The notes beneath the pieces were generated by a model, which was not told where the DNA came from, did not search any database, and saw nothing but the letters and a program-made list of their open reading frames with translations. The position numbers and the translations under genes are program-made. Below, piece after piece: positions 16,901 through 25,697 of a stretch of DNA of 64,000 nt (its first letter is position 1; the number at the start of each line of letters is the position of its first letter). This DNA is from Pseudodesulfovibrio cashew (lineage in GTDB: Bacteria; Desulfobacterota; Desulfovibrionia; Desulfovibrionales; Desulfovibrionaceae), in contig NZ_CP046400.1 of assembly GCF_009762795.1 (NCBI RefSeq), forward strand, positions 186,001 to 250,000. The letters run 5' to 3'.

Positions 16901-17923
16901 ATGCCGATCACCCCTCCCAGCACAAGCTTTCTGCGCCGCACCTTCCGACCGCAATGGGTGGACCTTGCGCCGCGCGTGCTGAACGCCGCCCCCGAGGACC
17001 CAGGGCTGGACCTGCCGACCGCCCGGCTCTGGGCATTGGTCCTGGCCTCGCGCCACATTCCCTGCCGGGAGCGCACCCGCTCCGAGATCGAGGGAGGCGG
17101 ACACACCGTCCAGGTGAGGCAGTGGTTCGCGGACCGCGCCGAGGAGGAGATCCGCCTCTACCTGGAAGAGAACAAACCTGACGGACGCGCCGTGGTCCTG
17201 CCCGACCTTCGCCCCGTGGGCGGCCTGGAGCCCACCGTGTTCGCCATGGCCGCGCTGGTCCTCTTTCACTGGATTTGCAGCCGGACCTATCCGTCGCTGG
17301 CCCTGCACCCCTCCACCTGGCTCGACCTGGGGAGCTGCGAGGCCCGGCGTGTATTGGCAGGCGAATGGTGGCGCATCTTCACCGGGCTGACCCTGCACGG
17401 GGACATCGCCCACGTCATGGGCAACGCGCTCATCGGCGGGGTCTTCGTCTGGCTCGCAGCCCGACGACTCGGCTCGGGGCTGGCCTGGGTCCTGGTCCTG
17501 CTCGGCGGCGGCCTGGGCAACCTGCTCAACGCCATGGCCCACGGCGCGCCGCACAACTCCATAGGTTTCTCCACTGCCTCCTTCGCCGCCGCAGGCCTGC
17601 TCGCGGGCATCGCCGGTTTCCGCGTGGGAGGCGGACTGCACGGCCTGGGCGACGGCCCCCTGCCCCGCCGCATAGTCCGCTTTCTCGGCTCGGCCCTGCT
17701 GCCGGTGGCCGCCGGGCTGGGGCTTCTGGCCATGCTCGGCGCGGGCGAGGACACTGACCTGGGTGCGCACCTGTTCGGCTTTGCCTCGGGCCTCGGCATC
17801 GGGATCACGACCGGCCTGATCGCCACCCGCCTCGGGCTGCCTTCCCCCCGCAAGGACAAGGCGCTCCTGACCGTGGCCTCGGCCATGCCCGTCCTCGCTT
17901 GGTTTGCGGCCTGGTTGGCATAA
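16901..17923 (+). CDS. Rhomboid-family intramembrane protease
   Basis: A 340-aa protein with a cytoplasmic N-terminal region of about 110 residues and six or so hydrophobic segments. Rhomboid marks are visible: WWRIFTGLTLHGDIAHVMGNA (oxyanion HxxxN region), the serine motif GFSTA (Ser224; canonical GxSG, so the second Gly is replaced by Thr), and the catalytic His290 in GAHLFGF. It probably cleaves transmembrane substrates. The Thr in place of Gly is unusual, but Ser and His are both kept. It is divergent from nagZ by 100 bases. Confidence 0.85.
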   Translation: MPITPPSTSFLRRTFRPQWVDLAPRVLNAAPEDPGLDLPTARLWALVLASRHIPCRERTRSEIEGGGHTVQVRQWFADRAEEEIRLYLEENKPDGRAVVLPDLRPVGGLEPTVFAMAALVLFHWICSRTYPSLALHPSTWLDLGSCEARRVLAGEWWRIFTGLTLHGDIAHVMGNALIGGVFVWLAARRLGSGLAWVLVLLGGGLGNLLNAMAHGAPHNSIGFSTASFAAAGLLAGIAGFRVGGGLHGLGDGPLPRRIVRFLGSALLPVAAGLGLLAMLGAGEDTDLGAHLFGFASGLGIGITTGLIATRLGLPSPRKDKALLTVASAMPVLAWFAAWLA

Positions 17924-17981
17924 AATTTTTGACTGTGCTAGTCTTCGCCTTGGCGCAAAAGAAATTATTCAGGAGCAACGA

Positions 17982-18791
17982 GTGGTTGAACCAGCGGTTT
18001 TCATCAAGGACGTAACCCTGTCCCTGGGCGGGGTGCCCATTCTGGAGGATGTCTCCCTGACAGTGGAGCATGGCGATTTCATGGCCGTGCTCGGTCCCAA
18101 CGGGGGCGGCAAGTCCACCCTGCTCAAGCTCATGCTCGGACTGCTCAAGGCAGACCGGGGCACGGTCAAGGTGCTGGGTCTCCCGCCGGGTGAAGCGGGC
18201 GGGCGCATCGGCTACCTGCCGCAGTATACTTACGTCTCCACATCCTTTCCCGTGACGGTGCTGGACGCCGTCCACATGGGGACCGTCCGTCCCGGATTCA
18301 GCGGCATCGCGCGCCGAAGGCAAAGACAGGACGAGTTGGACAACGCCCGCCAGGCCCTTGAGCGCGTCAACATGCTCCAACACGAGAAACGACGGCTGGC
18401 AGGACTCTCCGGCGGCCAGAAGCAGCGCGTGTTCATCGCCCGCGCCCTGGCCAGCGGCCCGGAACTCCTCCTGCTGGACGAGCCCACGGCCAGCGTGGAC
18501 TCCTCCAGCCGCAACTCACTTTTCTCCCTGCTCACCGAACTCAACGAGGAGATGACCGTGATCATGGTCAGCCACGACATTTCGGCGCTGGCCTCCGGGG
18601 TCAAATCCGTGGCCTGCGTAAACCGCAACCTCCACTTCCACAACTCTCCGCAGATAACCAGGGAGATGTATCAGAGCAGCTACGGCGCGCCGGAAGGAGA
18701 ATGCTGCCCCATGGACCTGGTTACCCACGGCAAGGTGCCGCACCGGGTCCTGGCAGAGCACCCCGGCCCCAGAGAGGAGGACGACGAATGA
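17982..18791 (+). CDS. znuC: Metal (Zn/Mn-type) ABC transporter ATPase
   Basis: A 269-aa ABC ATPase with Walker A GPNGGGKST (near residue 38), Q-loop LPQYTYV, signature LSGGQKQR, Walker B LLLLDEPTA and switch His in MVSHD. Together with the overlapping permease it belongs to the ZnuBC/MntBC group. The C-terminal extension has ECCPMDLVTHGKVPHRVL, a Cys/His-rich tail common in such transporters. Start is GTG at 17982 with AGGAG six bases upstream. The substrate-binding protein gene is not in the window, so the ion is not certain. Confidence 0.85.
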   Translation: MVEPAVFIKDVTLSLGGVPILEDVSLTVEHGDFMAVLGPNGGGKSTLLKLMLGLLKADRGTVKVLGLPPGEAGGRIGYLPQYTYVSTSFPVTVLDAVHMGTVRPGFSGIARRRQRQDELDNARQALERVNMLQHEKRRLAGLSGGQKQRVFIARALASGPELLLLDEPTASVDSSSRNSLFSLLTELNEEMTVIMVSHDISALASGVKSVACVNRNLHFHNSPQITREMYQSSYGAPEGECCPMDLVTHGKVPHRVLAEHPGPREEDDE

Positions 18792-19591
18792 TGGACCTCC
18801 TCCACTTCGAATTCATGCGCAACGCGCTCATGGCGGGCCTGCTGGCCAGCCTCATATGCGGCATCATCGGCACACTGGTGGTGGTCAACCGGATCGTGTT
18901 CATCTCCGGCGGCATCGCCCACGCCTCCTACGGTGGGGTCGGCCTGGCGTTCTTCCTCGGCCTTCCCGTGCTGCCCGTGACCACGGCCTTCACCCTTGCC
19001 GCCGCACTGCTCATGGCCATGGTCACCCTGCACGCCAGGGAGCGAGCAGACACGGTCATCGGCGTCATGTGGGCGGCGGGCATGGCGCTGGGCATCATCC
19101 TCCTCGACTTCACGCCGGGCTACAACGTGGACCTGATGAGCTACCTCTTCGGCTCCATACTGGCCGTGCCCCGGAGCGACCTGTGGCTCATGGCCGGGCT
19201 GGCCTGCCTTGTCTTCGTGCTGGTCATGGCCTTTTTCCGGGGCTTTCTGGTCATGGCCTTTGACGAGGAGTTCGCCCGGAGCCGAGGCGTTCCCGTAGAT
19301 TTTCTCTACTGCCTGCTCATCGCCCTGATCGGCCTGTCCGTGGTCATGATCATCCGGGTGGTCGGGCTGATCCTGGTCATCGCCCTGCTGACCATCCCGC
19401 CCTTCATAGCCGAGCGAAGGGCCCGTTCACTGGGCTCCATGATGGCCGTGTCCACAGTGCTGAGCGCCCTGTTCACGGTCATCGGGCTGATCGTCTCCTA
19501 CATGGCCGACATCACCTCGGGCGCGTCCATCATCGGCGTGGCATCCCTGGGCTTTTTCCTCTCCTTCCTTGTTCCCGGCAAATCGCGCTGA
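18788..19591 (+). CDS. znuB: Metal ABC transporter permease
   Basis: A 267-aa integral membrane protein of the ABC-3 family with about eight hydrophobic helices. Family segments include SGGIAHASYGGVGLAFFLG near residue 45 and IRVVGLILVIALLTIPP near 195. The start overlaps the stop of the ATPase gene (ATGA), indicating translational coupling. It forms the membrane channel for Zn, Mn or Fe uptake with the preceding ATPase. Confidence 0.88.
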   Translation: MMDLLHFEFMRNALMAGLLASLICGIIGTLVVVNRIVFISGGIAHASYGGVGLAFFLGLPVLPVTTAFTLAAALLMAMVTLHARERADTVIGVMWAAGMALGIILLDFTPGYNVDLMSYLFGSILAVPRSDLWLMAGLACLVFVLVMAFFRGFLVMAFDEEFARSRGVPVDFLYCLLIALIGLSVVMIIRVVGLILVIALLTIPPFIAERRARSLGSMMAVSTVLSALFTVIGLIVSYMADITSGASIIGVASLGFFLSFLVPGKSR

Positions 19592-19685
19592 GCAAGCGCA
19601 GCCTATCACCTGTCCAACCGTCGAAACGCCGATCCGAAACCACTTTGCCCTTGCGGAAAATTGCCTCGTCTACTAATGAAAACCC

Positions 19686-20240
19686 ATGTCTGAAAACAAC
19701 ACACGCATCCTGATTCTCGGCGTGGGCAATATCCTCTACACGGACGAGGGCTTCGGCGTCCGGGTGGCCGAGGAACTGGAACAACGCTACGAATTTTCCC
19801 CCAATGTCACGGTGCTGGACGGCGGCACGCTCGGCTCCAAACTGATCGGCCCGATCATGGAAGCGGACTACCTGATCGTCGTGGACATCGTGCTCAACGA
19901 AGGCAAGCCCGGAGACGTCTTCCGCCTGCTTGGCGACGACCTCGAAAAGGCCTGTGCCTTCAAGAACTCCATGCACCAGACCGACCTGCTCGACACCCTG
20001 GCTCAGTGCAGCCTCATGGGTGAGGTCCCGGACGAGGTCATCCTCTACGGCATCGAGCCGGTCAACTACCACGACATGTCCCCGGCACTGTCTCCCGAAC
20101 TGGAGGCCAAGCTGCCCGAAGTCATGGATGTGGTCCTCAAGGAAGTGGAACAAGCAGGAGGAAGCTACTCCCTCCGTACGGATACCAACCCCGCCCAGGA
20201 GAAGATCTATGTGCCTCGCGATACCAGCCAAAATTCTTGA
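19686..20240 (+). CDS. Hydrogenase maturation endopeptidase (HyaD/HynC-like)
   Basis: Cleaves the C-terminal peptide of the [NiFe] hydrogenase large subunit after nickel insertion. The 184-aa protein has the family pattern: ILGVGNILYTDEGFGV (Glu ligand), VLDGGTLG, VVDIVL (Asp ligand) and the His in SMHQTDLLD, which together bind the large-subunit nickel site. The hydrogenase large subunit encoded at 21752-23470 ends in a matching cleavable tail. The gene overlaps hypC by 32 bases. No good ribosome site is visible. Confidence 0.92.
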   Translation: MSENNTRILILGVGNILYTDEGFGVRVAEELEQRYEFSPNVTVLDGGTLGSKLIGPIMEADYLIVVDIVLNEGKPGDVFRLLGDDLEKACAFKNSMHQTDLLDTLAQCSLMGEVPDEVILYGIEPVNYHDMSPALSPELEAKLPEVMDVVLKEVEQAGGSYSLRTDTNPAQEKIYVPRDTSQNS

Positions 20241-20466
20241 AATCGATGACGGCGTCGCCACCTGCCAGGTGGGTGAAGGCGACACCACGGTTCAGGCGTC
20301 CATCATGCTCCTGGACGAGGAAGTGGTCCTGGGCGACTACATCATCATTCACGCCGGGTTCGCCCTGCGCCGCCTTGACCCCAAGGAGGCCGAGGAGACG
20401 CTCAAGATTCTGCGCGACATGGTCGAGCTCATGGGCGGTGAGAACTACGAGCACGAAATGCTATAA
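20209..20466 (+). CDS. hypC: Hydrogenase assembly chaperone HypC/HybG family
   Basis: An 85-aa chaperone beginning MCLAIPAKI, whose Cys2 contacts the hydrogenase large-subunit precursor and HypD during Fe(CN)2CO transfer. The core GDYIIIHAGFALRRLDPKEAEETL is intact. AGGAG sits inside the upstream protease gene. The 32-base overlap implies coupled expression with the endopeptidase. Confidence 0.93.
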   Translation: MCLAIPAKILEIDDGVATCQVGEGDTTVQASIMLLDEEVVLGDYIIIHAGFALRRLDPKEAEETLKILRDMVELMGGENYEHEML

Positions 20467-20477
20467 CTCTCTTCAGC

Positions 20478-20533
20478 ATCAAACGCAGCAAGGCCCGGAA
20501 CGTCTGGACGTTCCGGGCCTTGCTGCGTTTGAT
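20478..20533. terminator. Long perfect inverted repeat, probable bidirectional terminator
   Basis: A 25-bp perfect stem (arm starting ATCAAACGCAGCAAGGCC) between hypC and the facing SMR gene. It has no strong T-run, so efficiency is uncertain. Confidence 0.7.
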
Positions 20534-20546
20534 ACCGCTCCACGAC

Positions 20547-20876
20547 CTAGTGACCGGTGGTCCCGGAGAACAGATTGATGACCGCCACCCCCGCAACAAT
20601 AAGCCCCATGCCGATCATGGCCGGGACATCCGGCACCTGTTTGTAGACTACGGCTCCGGCGATGCCGATAAGCACAATCCCGAGCCCGGCCCAGATGGCA
20701 TAGGCGATGCCCACCGGGATGGACTTGAGCACCAGCGAGAGGAAATAGAAGGCGATGGCGTACCCAATCACCACCACAATAGCCGGAGCGAGTCGGGTAA
20801 AGCCCTCGGAGGCCTGCATGGCGGTGGTGGCGACGACTTCCGCCACGATGGCTATGGCCAGATAAAGATATCCCAC
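20547..20876 (-). CDS. Small multidrug resistance (SMR) transporter
   Basis: A 109-aa protein with four transmembrane helices. The membrane-embedded Glu is in [13 protein letters not shown]. The motifs [19 protein letters not shown] and YKQ are those of EmrE/QacE/SugE-type exporters, which exchange protons for cationic or guanidinium compounds. The start is a GTG at 20876 with GGAGG five bases upstream. It follows a small membrane protein gene by 28 bases, probably in one operon. Substrate unknown. Confidence 0.9.
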   Translation of the reverse strand: MGYLYLAIAIVAEVVATTAMQASEGFTRLAPAIVVVIGYAIAFYFLSLVLKSIPVGIAYAIWAGLGIVLIGIAGAVVYKQVPDVPAMIGMGLIVAGVAVINLFSGTTGH

Positions 20877-20904
20877 TATGTCCTCCAGGTTTGATGTCTG
20901 CGGA

Positions 20905-21399
20905 TCAGGCCCGCGCCTTCTTGCCCGGCATGAAGCAGGCGCGCAGAAAACCGGGCCGCAAGAATGCCAGCGGATTGCGCACGACCTTGTCCGGCAGGAC
21001 ATGATACCAGCGATACCCCAGCCCCGTGAAATACCGCCTTGCCGCCCCGCCGTGCCCGGTCTCGTCTGCGGCGAAAAGGGCCGCATCCCGCTGGCAGCGA
21101 GATCCCGCCACCGGCTCCAGGATGCGTTCGCAGTAGCCGAACCGCAGGAACATGGCCTTGATCCGGCGATACTCGCGATACCGCGATACGCCGTCGGCCA
21201 ACGCAAAAAAGGAAACCACCAGCCACCCTGCGCCCCAGCCGCAAAGAACTGCCGCCCCCGGCAGGTCGCCCGCAGCCAACCGGGCCGCACCTGCGCCCTT
21301 AAGCCCCAGGGCGAGAAGCAGCGATGCTGTCCCGGTAAGATACGGCCACGGCGCGGCCTTCACATAACGAATGGCTTGTTTGCAGCGGAAACAGAGCAT
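20905..21399 (-). CDS. Hypothetical membrane protein
   Basis: A 164-aa protein. N-terminal CFRCKQ resembles half a zinc knuckle. Two hydrophobic segments follow ([16 protein letters not shown] and [17 protein letters not shown]), then a basic C-terminal domain ending MPGKKARA. Unrecognised. It lies just upstream of the SMR gene on the same strand. Confidence 0.6.
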   Translation of the reverse strand: MLCFRCKQAIRYVKAAPWPYLTGTASLLLALGLKGAGAARLAAGDLPGAAVLCGWGAGWLVVSFFALADGVSRYREYRRIKAMFLRFGYCERILEPVAGSRCQRDAALFAADETGHGGAARRYFTGLGYRWYHVLPDKVVRNPLAFLRPGFLRACFMPGKKARA

Positions 21400-21575
21400 G
21401 ACTTTCTGTTAGCCAAGGCCCAAGCCGGGGTCAATGGCCTGAACCGAATGGACGGTCTTGAAATCAGGAGAGGAAGCCTCCTGCGGCGGCCAGCGTCAGC
21501 TCTCGGGCTCAACTTGTTCGGCCTTAGAGATGACGACAGCAGAGATAAGGGGCGAGCCCCAGGACGGGACGAATC

Positions 21576-21667
21576 AAACCAAAAAGTTTGGGAGAGTCCA
21601 GAGAACCTTTTACAAAAAGGTTCTCTGGTCCCGCCGAAGGCGCCCCCCGGTAGGGCCGCCGGAGGCC
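21576..21667 (+). repeat. Dispersed intergenic repeat, copy B
   Basis: Begins ACCAAAAAGTTTGGGAGAG and contains a perfect 14-bp hairpin (CCAGAGAACCTTTT arm, loop ACA, 21598-21628). It ends GGGCCGCCGGAGGC. It shares both ends and the AACCTTTT/AAAAGGTT core with copy A. The GGAGGC end points toward the 3' end of hynA. Confidence 0.8.
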
Positions 21668-21692
21668 TCTGATCCGCCCTTGACGCATGCGC

Positions 21693-21724
21693 AAAAAAAG
21701 AGGCCCGGCTGGGCCGGGCCTCTT
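21693..21724 (-). terminator. Rho-independent terminator of hynBA
   Basis: An 11-bp stem (AAGAGGCCCGG arm) followed on the minus strand by seven T residues, 27 bases after the hynA stop. Confidence 0.9.
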
Positions 21725-21751
21725 GTATTCGCTTTCAAGCCTGTGGACGAA

Positions 21752-23470
21752 CTACAGGATCTTGAACTTCTTGACGTTACCGGTCTTGTTGTCGATGACG
21801 TGCACGCCGCAGGCGATGCAGGGGTCATAGGAGTGAACGGTACGCAGGATTTCGACCGGACGTTCCGGATCGGCGATCGGGGTGTTGTCGAGCAGAGCCT
21901 CTTCCAGCGGGCCGGGGAGGTCGTTGTCGCAACGGGGACCGATGTTCCAGGTGGAGGGCACCACGAGCTGGAAGTTTTCGATCTTGGAGTCCTTGATCAC
22001 GATCCAGTGGCTCAGGCCGCCGCGCGGGGCGTTGACGAAACCGACGCCCTTGGCTTCGGAAGGCATGTCCCAGTCCTTGCAGATGCTGGTGTCGCCCTTG
22101 GCCACGTTTTCCTTCAGGTCGTTGACCCATTCCTCGGTCTTCAGGGCCACGATCAGGCACTCGATACCGCGGGCAGCGGTGCGGCCCAGGGTAGAGAAGA
22201 GCGCATCGGGACCGACGCCGAGGGCGTTGAGCACGAAGTCCACGTAGGTCTTGAACTCGGGATGACCCTTGGCGTAGTTGACCAGGCAGTGAGCCAGCGG
22301 GCCGACTTCCATGGATTTGCCCTCGTAACGGGGGGCCTTCATCCAGGAGTACTTGGTCTTGTCGTCCAGGCTGGTGTACATGGGATCGGTCACGCCGCTG
22401 TAGGGATGTTTCGGAGAATCATCCTTGTACCAGGAGTGCTTGACGTGCTCCTCGATCTTGGAGGGATCGAAGTCCATGATGTTGGAGAGGTCGCGGTTGT
22501 AGATGACACCGGGCTTCTCGTAACGGGAGTTGAGGTCGGCCTCGCCGCCGGGGGCGGGGAATTCGCCGAAGCTCATGTAGTTGGTGGTACCGCCGATCTT
22601 GGCCCAGTCCTTGTAGACGCCGGCGACGGCCAGCAGGTCCGGGATGTAGCAATCGATGATGAAGTCCTTAACCTCTGCGTACAGGGCCAGGTAGTCATTG
22701 ATGTACTTGTCGGTCAGGCCTTCGTAGCAGGTCACGCCGCCCATGACGGTGAACTGGGTGTGCGGGTTCTTGGCACCCCAGACAGCCATGGCGCGAGCGG
22801 CCTTGACCTGCATGTGCAGGGCCTTCAGGTAGTGGTCGGTAGCCAGCAGGTTGTACTCGGGGGGCAGGATGTAGGCATCGTGGCCGCCGAGGAAGTAGGC
22901 GTTGGTGAAGATACCGAGACGGCCGGAGTCGACGATCTTTTTGACGGTATCCTTGGTTTTCTGCAGGTCGGCCTTGGTGGAGACGACCTTGGGATCCGTG
23001 CGGACGGTCTTGGAGACGGCGTCGGCGATCTGGGCGGCCTTGTCGACATCGGCGCTGAGGCAGCCGGCCACATCGACGAAGTCCAGGGCATGCAGGTGAT
23101 AGAAGTGCACCAGATGGTCATGCATGAACTGGGAGGCCATCACCAGGTTACGGATGATGGTGGCGTTATGGGGCATTTCCTTGTCCACGCCGACGGCGTT
23201 GTCGACGGAGCGGATGGAAGCCAGAGCGTGGGTGTAGGTACACACGCCGCAGGAACGCTGGGTGAAGTGCTGTGCATCGCGGGGATCACGGCCTTTCAGG
23301 ATGATCTCGAGACCACGGAACAGCTGGGAGCTGGAACGCACGTCGATGATCTTGCCGTCTTCGACCACGGCTTCCACGCGAAGGTGACCCTCAATCCTGG
23401 TTACCGGGTCTACGACGACGTCGTGTTTCCCCTTAGCCATCGCGGGGCCGGATTTTGCGCAACCGGACAT
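21752..23470 (-). CDS. hynA: Periplasmic [NiFe] hydrogenase large subunit
   Basis: Carries the Ni-Fe active site for H2 oxidation and production in the periplasm. The 572-aa protein has both nickel-binding motifs: RSCGVCTYTH (Cys74, Cys77) and DPCIACGVH (Cys551, Cys554, His557). The 15-residue tail after His557 (VIDNKTGNVKKFKIL) is the part removed by the maturation endopeptidase. It has no own signal and is co-exported with the small subunit. AAGGAGG lies seven bases before the ATG. hynB is 61 bases upstream. Confidence 0.97.
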   Translation of the reverse strand: MSGCAKSGPAMAKGKHDVVVDPVTRIEGHLRVEAVVEDGKIIDVRSSSQLFRGLEIILKGRDPRDAQHFTQRSCGVCTYTHALASIRSVDNAVGVDKEMPHNATIIRNLVMASQFMHDHLVHFYHLHALDFVDVAGCLSADVDKAAQIADAVSKTVRTDPKVVSTKADLQKTKDTVKKIVDSGRLGIFTNAYFLGGHDAYILPPEYNLLATDHYLKALHMQVKAARAMAVWGAKNPHTQFTVMGGVTCYEGLTDKYINDYLALYAEVKDFIIDCYIPDLLAVAGVYKDWAKIGGTTNYMSFGEFPAPGGEADLNSRYEKPGVIYNRDLSNIMDFDPSKIEEHVKHSWYKDDSPKHPYSGVTDPMYTSLDDKTKYSWMKAPRYEGKSMEVGPLAHCLVNYAKGHPEFKTYVDFVLNALGVGPDALFSTLGRTAARGIECLIVALKTEEWVNDLKENVAKGDTSICKDWDMPSEAKGVGFVNAPRGGLSHWIVIKDSKIENFQLVVPSTWNIGPRCDNDLPGPLEEALLDNTPIADPERPVEILRTVHSYDPCIACGVHVIDNKTGNVKKFKIL

Positions 23471-23531
23471 AGTATATCCTCCTTAAGGAATGAATTCTGA
23501 TTTGCGTCTGCTTACTAAACGGGACCGGCGA

Positions 23532-24518
23532 CTAGAGGTCGGTGAGGTCGGCGTAGAAGTAGGTCTCGCCATCCCAGTCCGCGCCGTCCCAGAAATCGGG
23601 CTGGGAGCAGCCGATGCAGGGGTGGCCGGCCTGGACGGGCCAGTTGTACTGGTTGAACTTCACGGTCGGACAGTTGTTGAACGTCTCGGGACCGCGGCAA
23701 CCGAGTTTGCGCAGACACCAGCCCTTCTTGGCTTCTTCGGAGCCGAAGGAGGGTGCGAACTCGTCCATGTCGAAGTGCTCCTGGCGGGGGCAGTTGTCGT
23801 GCACGGTTTCGCCGAAGAAGGCGACCGGGCGGCCGACGTCATCGAGCTCGGGGAGACCCTTGGTCACGTAGTGCACGATGGTGCCGACCAGGTTGTAGGG
23901 GTTCGGCGGGCAGCCGGGGACGTTGATGATGGGCTTGCCGGGGAAGACCTCGGCGACGCCCTTGGCGCCGGTCGGGTTCGGGGCGGCCTTCTGGACGCCG
24001 CCGTAAGACGCGCAAGTGCCGTAGGTGATGGTAGCCACGGCTTTTTCAACGACCTTGGTGGTATTTTCGAGCATGGTGTGACCGCCGACCTTGCCGTGGC
24101 CACCAGGCTCGTTTGCAGTTCCGGTCACGGCAGTGGGGATGCCGCCTTCGATGACTGCCACGTACTTGCCTTTCTCAACAGTTTCCCACAGGGCCTCTTC
24201 GGCCGCATGGCCGGCAGCGGCCATGATGGTCTCGTGGTAGTTGAGAGAAATGTAATCCAGGATGAGAGCGTCGATATAGGGCTCGACGGTCCTCAGGATG
24301 GACTCGGAACAACCGGTACATTCAGCGTTGTGCAGCCACACGACATCGGGCCTGTTATCGCTGGTGAGGGCTTCGGCGACCTTCGGAGCGAAAGCCGGCC
24401 CCATGCCCATCACTGCGGCCACGGTTCCGCAGAACTTCATGAAATCACGACGGGTCACGCCGCGTTTTTCCAGCCGTTCCACGGCTCCGTCCCTGCCATG
24501 ACCTACGGAAAATTTCAT
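23532..24518 (-). CDS. hynB: Periplasmic [NiFe] hydrogenase small subunit
   Basis: Electron-transfer subunit with three Fe-S clusters. The 328-aa precursor has a Tat signal (RRDFMKF at residues 23-29, then a hydrophobic stretch) that exports the folded heterodimer. Proximal cluster ligands: ECTGCSES (Cys67, Cys70), GTCASYGG and GCPPNP. Distal: VHDNCPRQ with CLRKLGC. Medial [3Fe-4S]-type: [13 protein letters not shown]. The ATG at 24518 has GGAGG six bases upstream, and a longer frame to 24581 is leader. Cytochrome c3 is the usual partner in this group; no cytochrome gene is nearby. Confidence 0.96.
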   Translation of the reverse strand: MKFSVGHGRDGAVERLEKRGVTRRDFMKFCGTVAAVMGMGPAFAPKVAEALTSDNRPDVVWLHNAECTGCSESILRTVEPYIDALILDYISLNYHETIMAAAGHAAEEALWETVEKGKYVAVIEGGIPTAVTGTANEPGGHGKVGGHTMLENTTKVVEKAVATITYGTCASYGGVQKAAPNPTGAKGVAEVFPGKPIINVPGCPPNPYNLVGTIVHYVTKGLPELDDVGRPVAFFGETVHDNCPRQEHFDMDEFAPSFGSEEAKKGWCLRKLGCRGPETFNNCPTVKFNQYNWPVQAGHPCIGCSQPDFWDGADWDGETYFYADLTDL

Positions 24519-25035
24519 AGAACACCTCCGTAATAAAATGAGTCTGTCGTAAACCGAAGAACACCGTTTTTCCCGGTTCACGACTGTCGGGCAAAACCCG
24601 AACTCGGACCTAACCTCAGAAGTGGCACGAATACAGCAAACGTACCACTTTTTGCATTCTTTTCCCGAGTTCGTGCTATAACCCCCCGGAAAAATTAATT
24701 AACAATCTCGTAACCCGCTTTACAAACAAAATCAATAGGGAACTACGACAAAGTTTCAAGCGTATCGGCACGCTAGGCACCCAACATATGTTTTAACAGT
24801 TTCCATTGCGCTTTTCTTCGCAATCTGCCGTTTTTCACTGAACCCCATGCAATTTTCTCCAAATGCCCGGGTTCGAGCATTCCCGAAACGAGACTCCGGC
24901 AGCTCGGGGTTCCGCCTATTTCCGACAACGCCACAGGAAATGGACTTCCCCTCGCAAGGATTGACATCCCGGTGAGGTCATAGCACCGTAGAACATCGAA
25001 AATCCGTACGGCAACCCGCACCCAAGGAGAACACC
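24519..25035. other. Long divergent intergenic region
   Basis: About 515 bases between hynB and the isochorismatase-like gene, clearly more A/T-rich than the surroundings. It holds the probable hynB promoter, a perfect palindrome AACATATGTT near 24783, and a plus-strand GG-N10-GC element (TGGCACGAATACAGCA near 24623) that weakly resembles a sigma-54 site. Small frames here have poor codons and no ribosome site. Confidence 0.5.
24676..24705 (-). promoter_or_regulatory. Probable hynBA promoter
   Basis: On the minus strand TTGTTA and TTATAG are separated by 18 bases. The resulting leader would be about 150 bases. Confidence 0.45.
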
Positions 25036-25662
25036 ATGCGCACCGCCGTCACCGCCGCCCTGTTCTGCCTGCTGGCCCTTCTCCCCGCCTCCGCATTTGC
25101 CGGCGACACGGTCGTGGACCGGTGGGAACAGGCCGTTCCGCCGGCACCGCCGAAAATCAAGCCTGTTGCCGTCAACGCGGCCGACACCGCCCTCCTTGTC
25201 CTGGACATCGAGGAGCGGACCTGCAACGCGGAACGCAGGCCCCGCTGCCTGGACACGGTGCCCAGAATCGCCGCGCTCCTGAAGCGCGCCCGGGAGCACG
25301 GCATGCCCGTGATATACAGCCAGATCAGCAGCCCCACTCCGATCCTGGACCCGGTCCGTCCCCATCCCGGCGAGCCCGTGGTCAGCTCCAGCGTGGACAA
25401 ATTCTACGGGACGGAGCTGGAGGCCATCCTGACAAAGGCGGGCGCAAAAACCGTGATCATCACCGGCACGGCGGCGCACGGAGCGGTCCTGCACACGGCC
25501 ACCGGCGCGGCCCGGCGCGGCCTGAACGTCGTGATTCCGGCAGACTGTCTTTCCGCCGCGAGCCTGTACACCGAGCAGGCCGCGGTCTGGTGTCTGGTGG
25601 ACGGCCCAGGCACCAGGAAAAGAACCACCCTGACCACCTCGGACCTGATCACGATCAGGTAA
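25036..25662 (+). CDS. Exported isochorismatase-like protein lacking the catalytic Cys
   Basis: A 208-aa cysteine-hydrolase (isochorismatase) fold with a signal peptide (cleavage near SAFAG, residue 22), so periplasmic. The Asp and Lys of the triad are present: Asp57 in LLVLDIEE and Lys122 in SVDKFYGTELEAIL. The nucleophile position in the usual G-x-x-T-x-x-C-V motif reads GTAAHGAVLHTA, with Ala150 where Cys is expected. It may be a non-hydrolytic binding protein. AAGGAG precedes the ATG. It is first of four close genes; the next encodes a thiamine-binding-type protein. Confidence 0.82.
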   Translation: MRTAVTAALFCLLALLPASAFAGDTVVDRWEQAVPPAPPKIKPVAVNAADTALLVLDIEERTCNAERRPRCLDTVPRIAALLKRAREHGMPVIYSQISSPTPILDPVRPHPGEPVVSSSVDKFYGTELEAILTKAGAKTVIITGTAAHGAVLHTATGAARRGLNVVIPADCLSAASLYTEQAAVWCLVDGPGTRKRTTLTTSDLITIR

Positions 25663-25697
25663 TCGATCGAATTCACCCAAAAACGGAGAAGCATACC

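Noticed and set aside
21458-23500. A 680-codon plus-strand frame over the hydrogenase large-subunit gene
   Set aside because: Pure antisense shadow of hynA with the low-complexity Val/Gly/His composition typical of reverse frames in high-GC DNA.
24623-24640. Sigma-54-like TGGCAC element upstream of the hydrogenase genes
   Set aside because: It points away from hynBA, lies about 400 bases from the next plus-strand gene, and lacks the TTGC half; only GG-N10-GC matches.
24773-25021. An 82-codon minus-strand frame in the hynB upstream region
   Set aside because: A/T-rich, atypical codons, no ribosome site and no recognisable motif; it looks like regulatory intergenic DNA.
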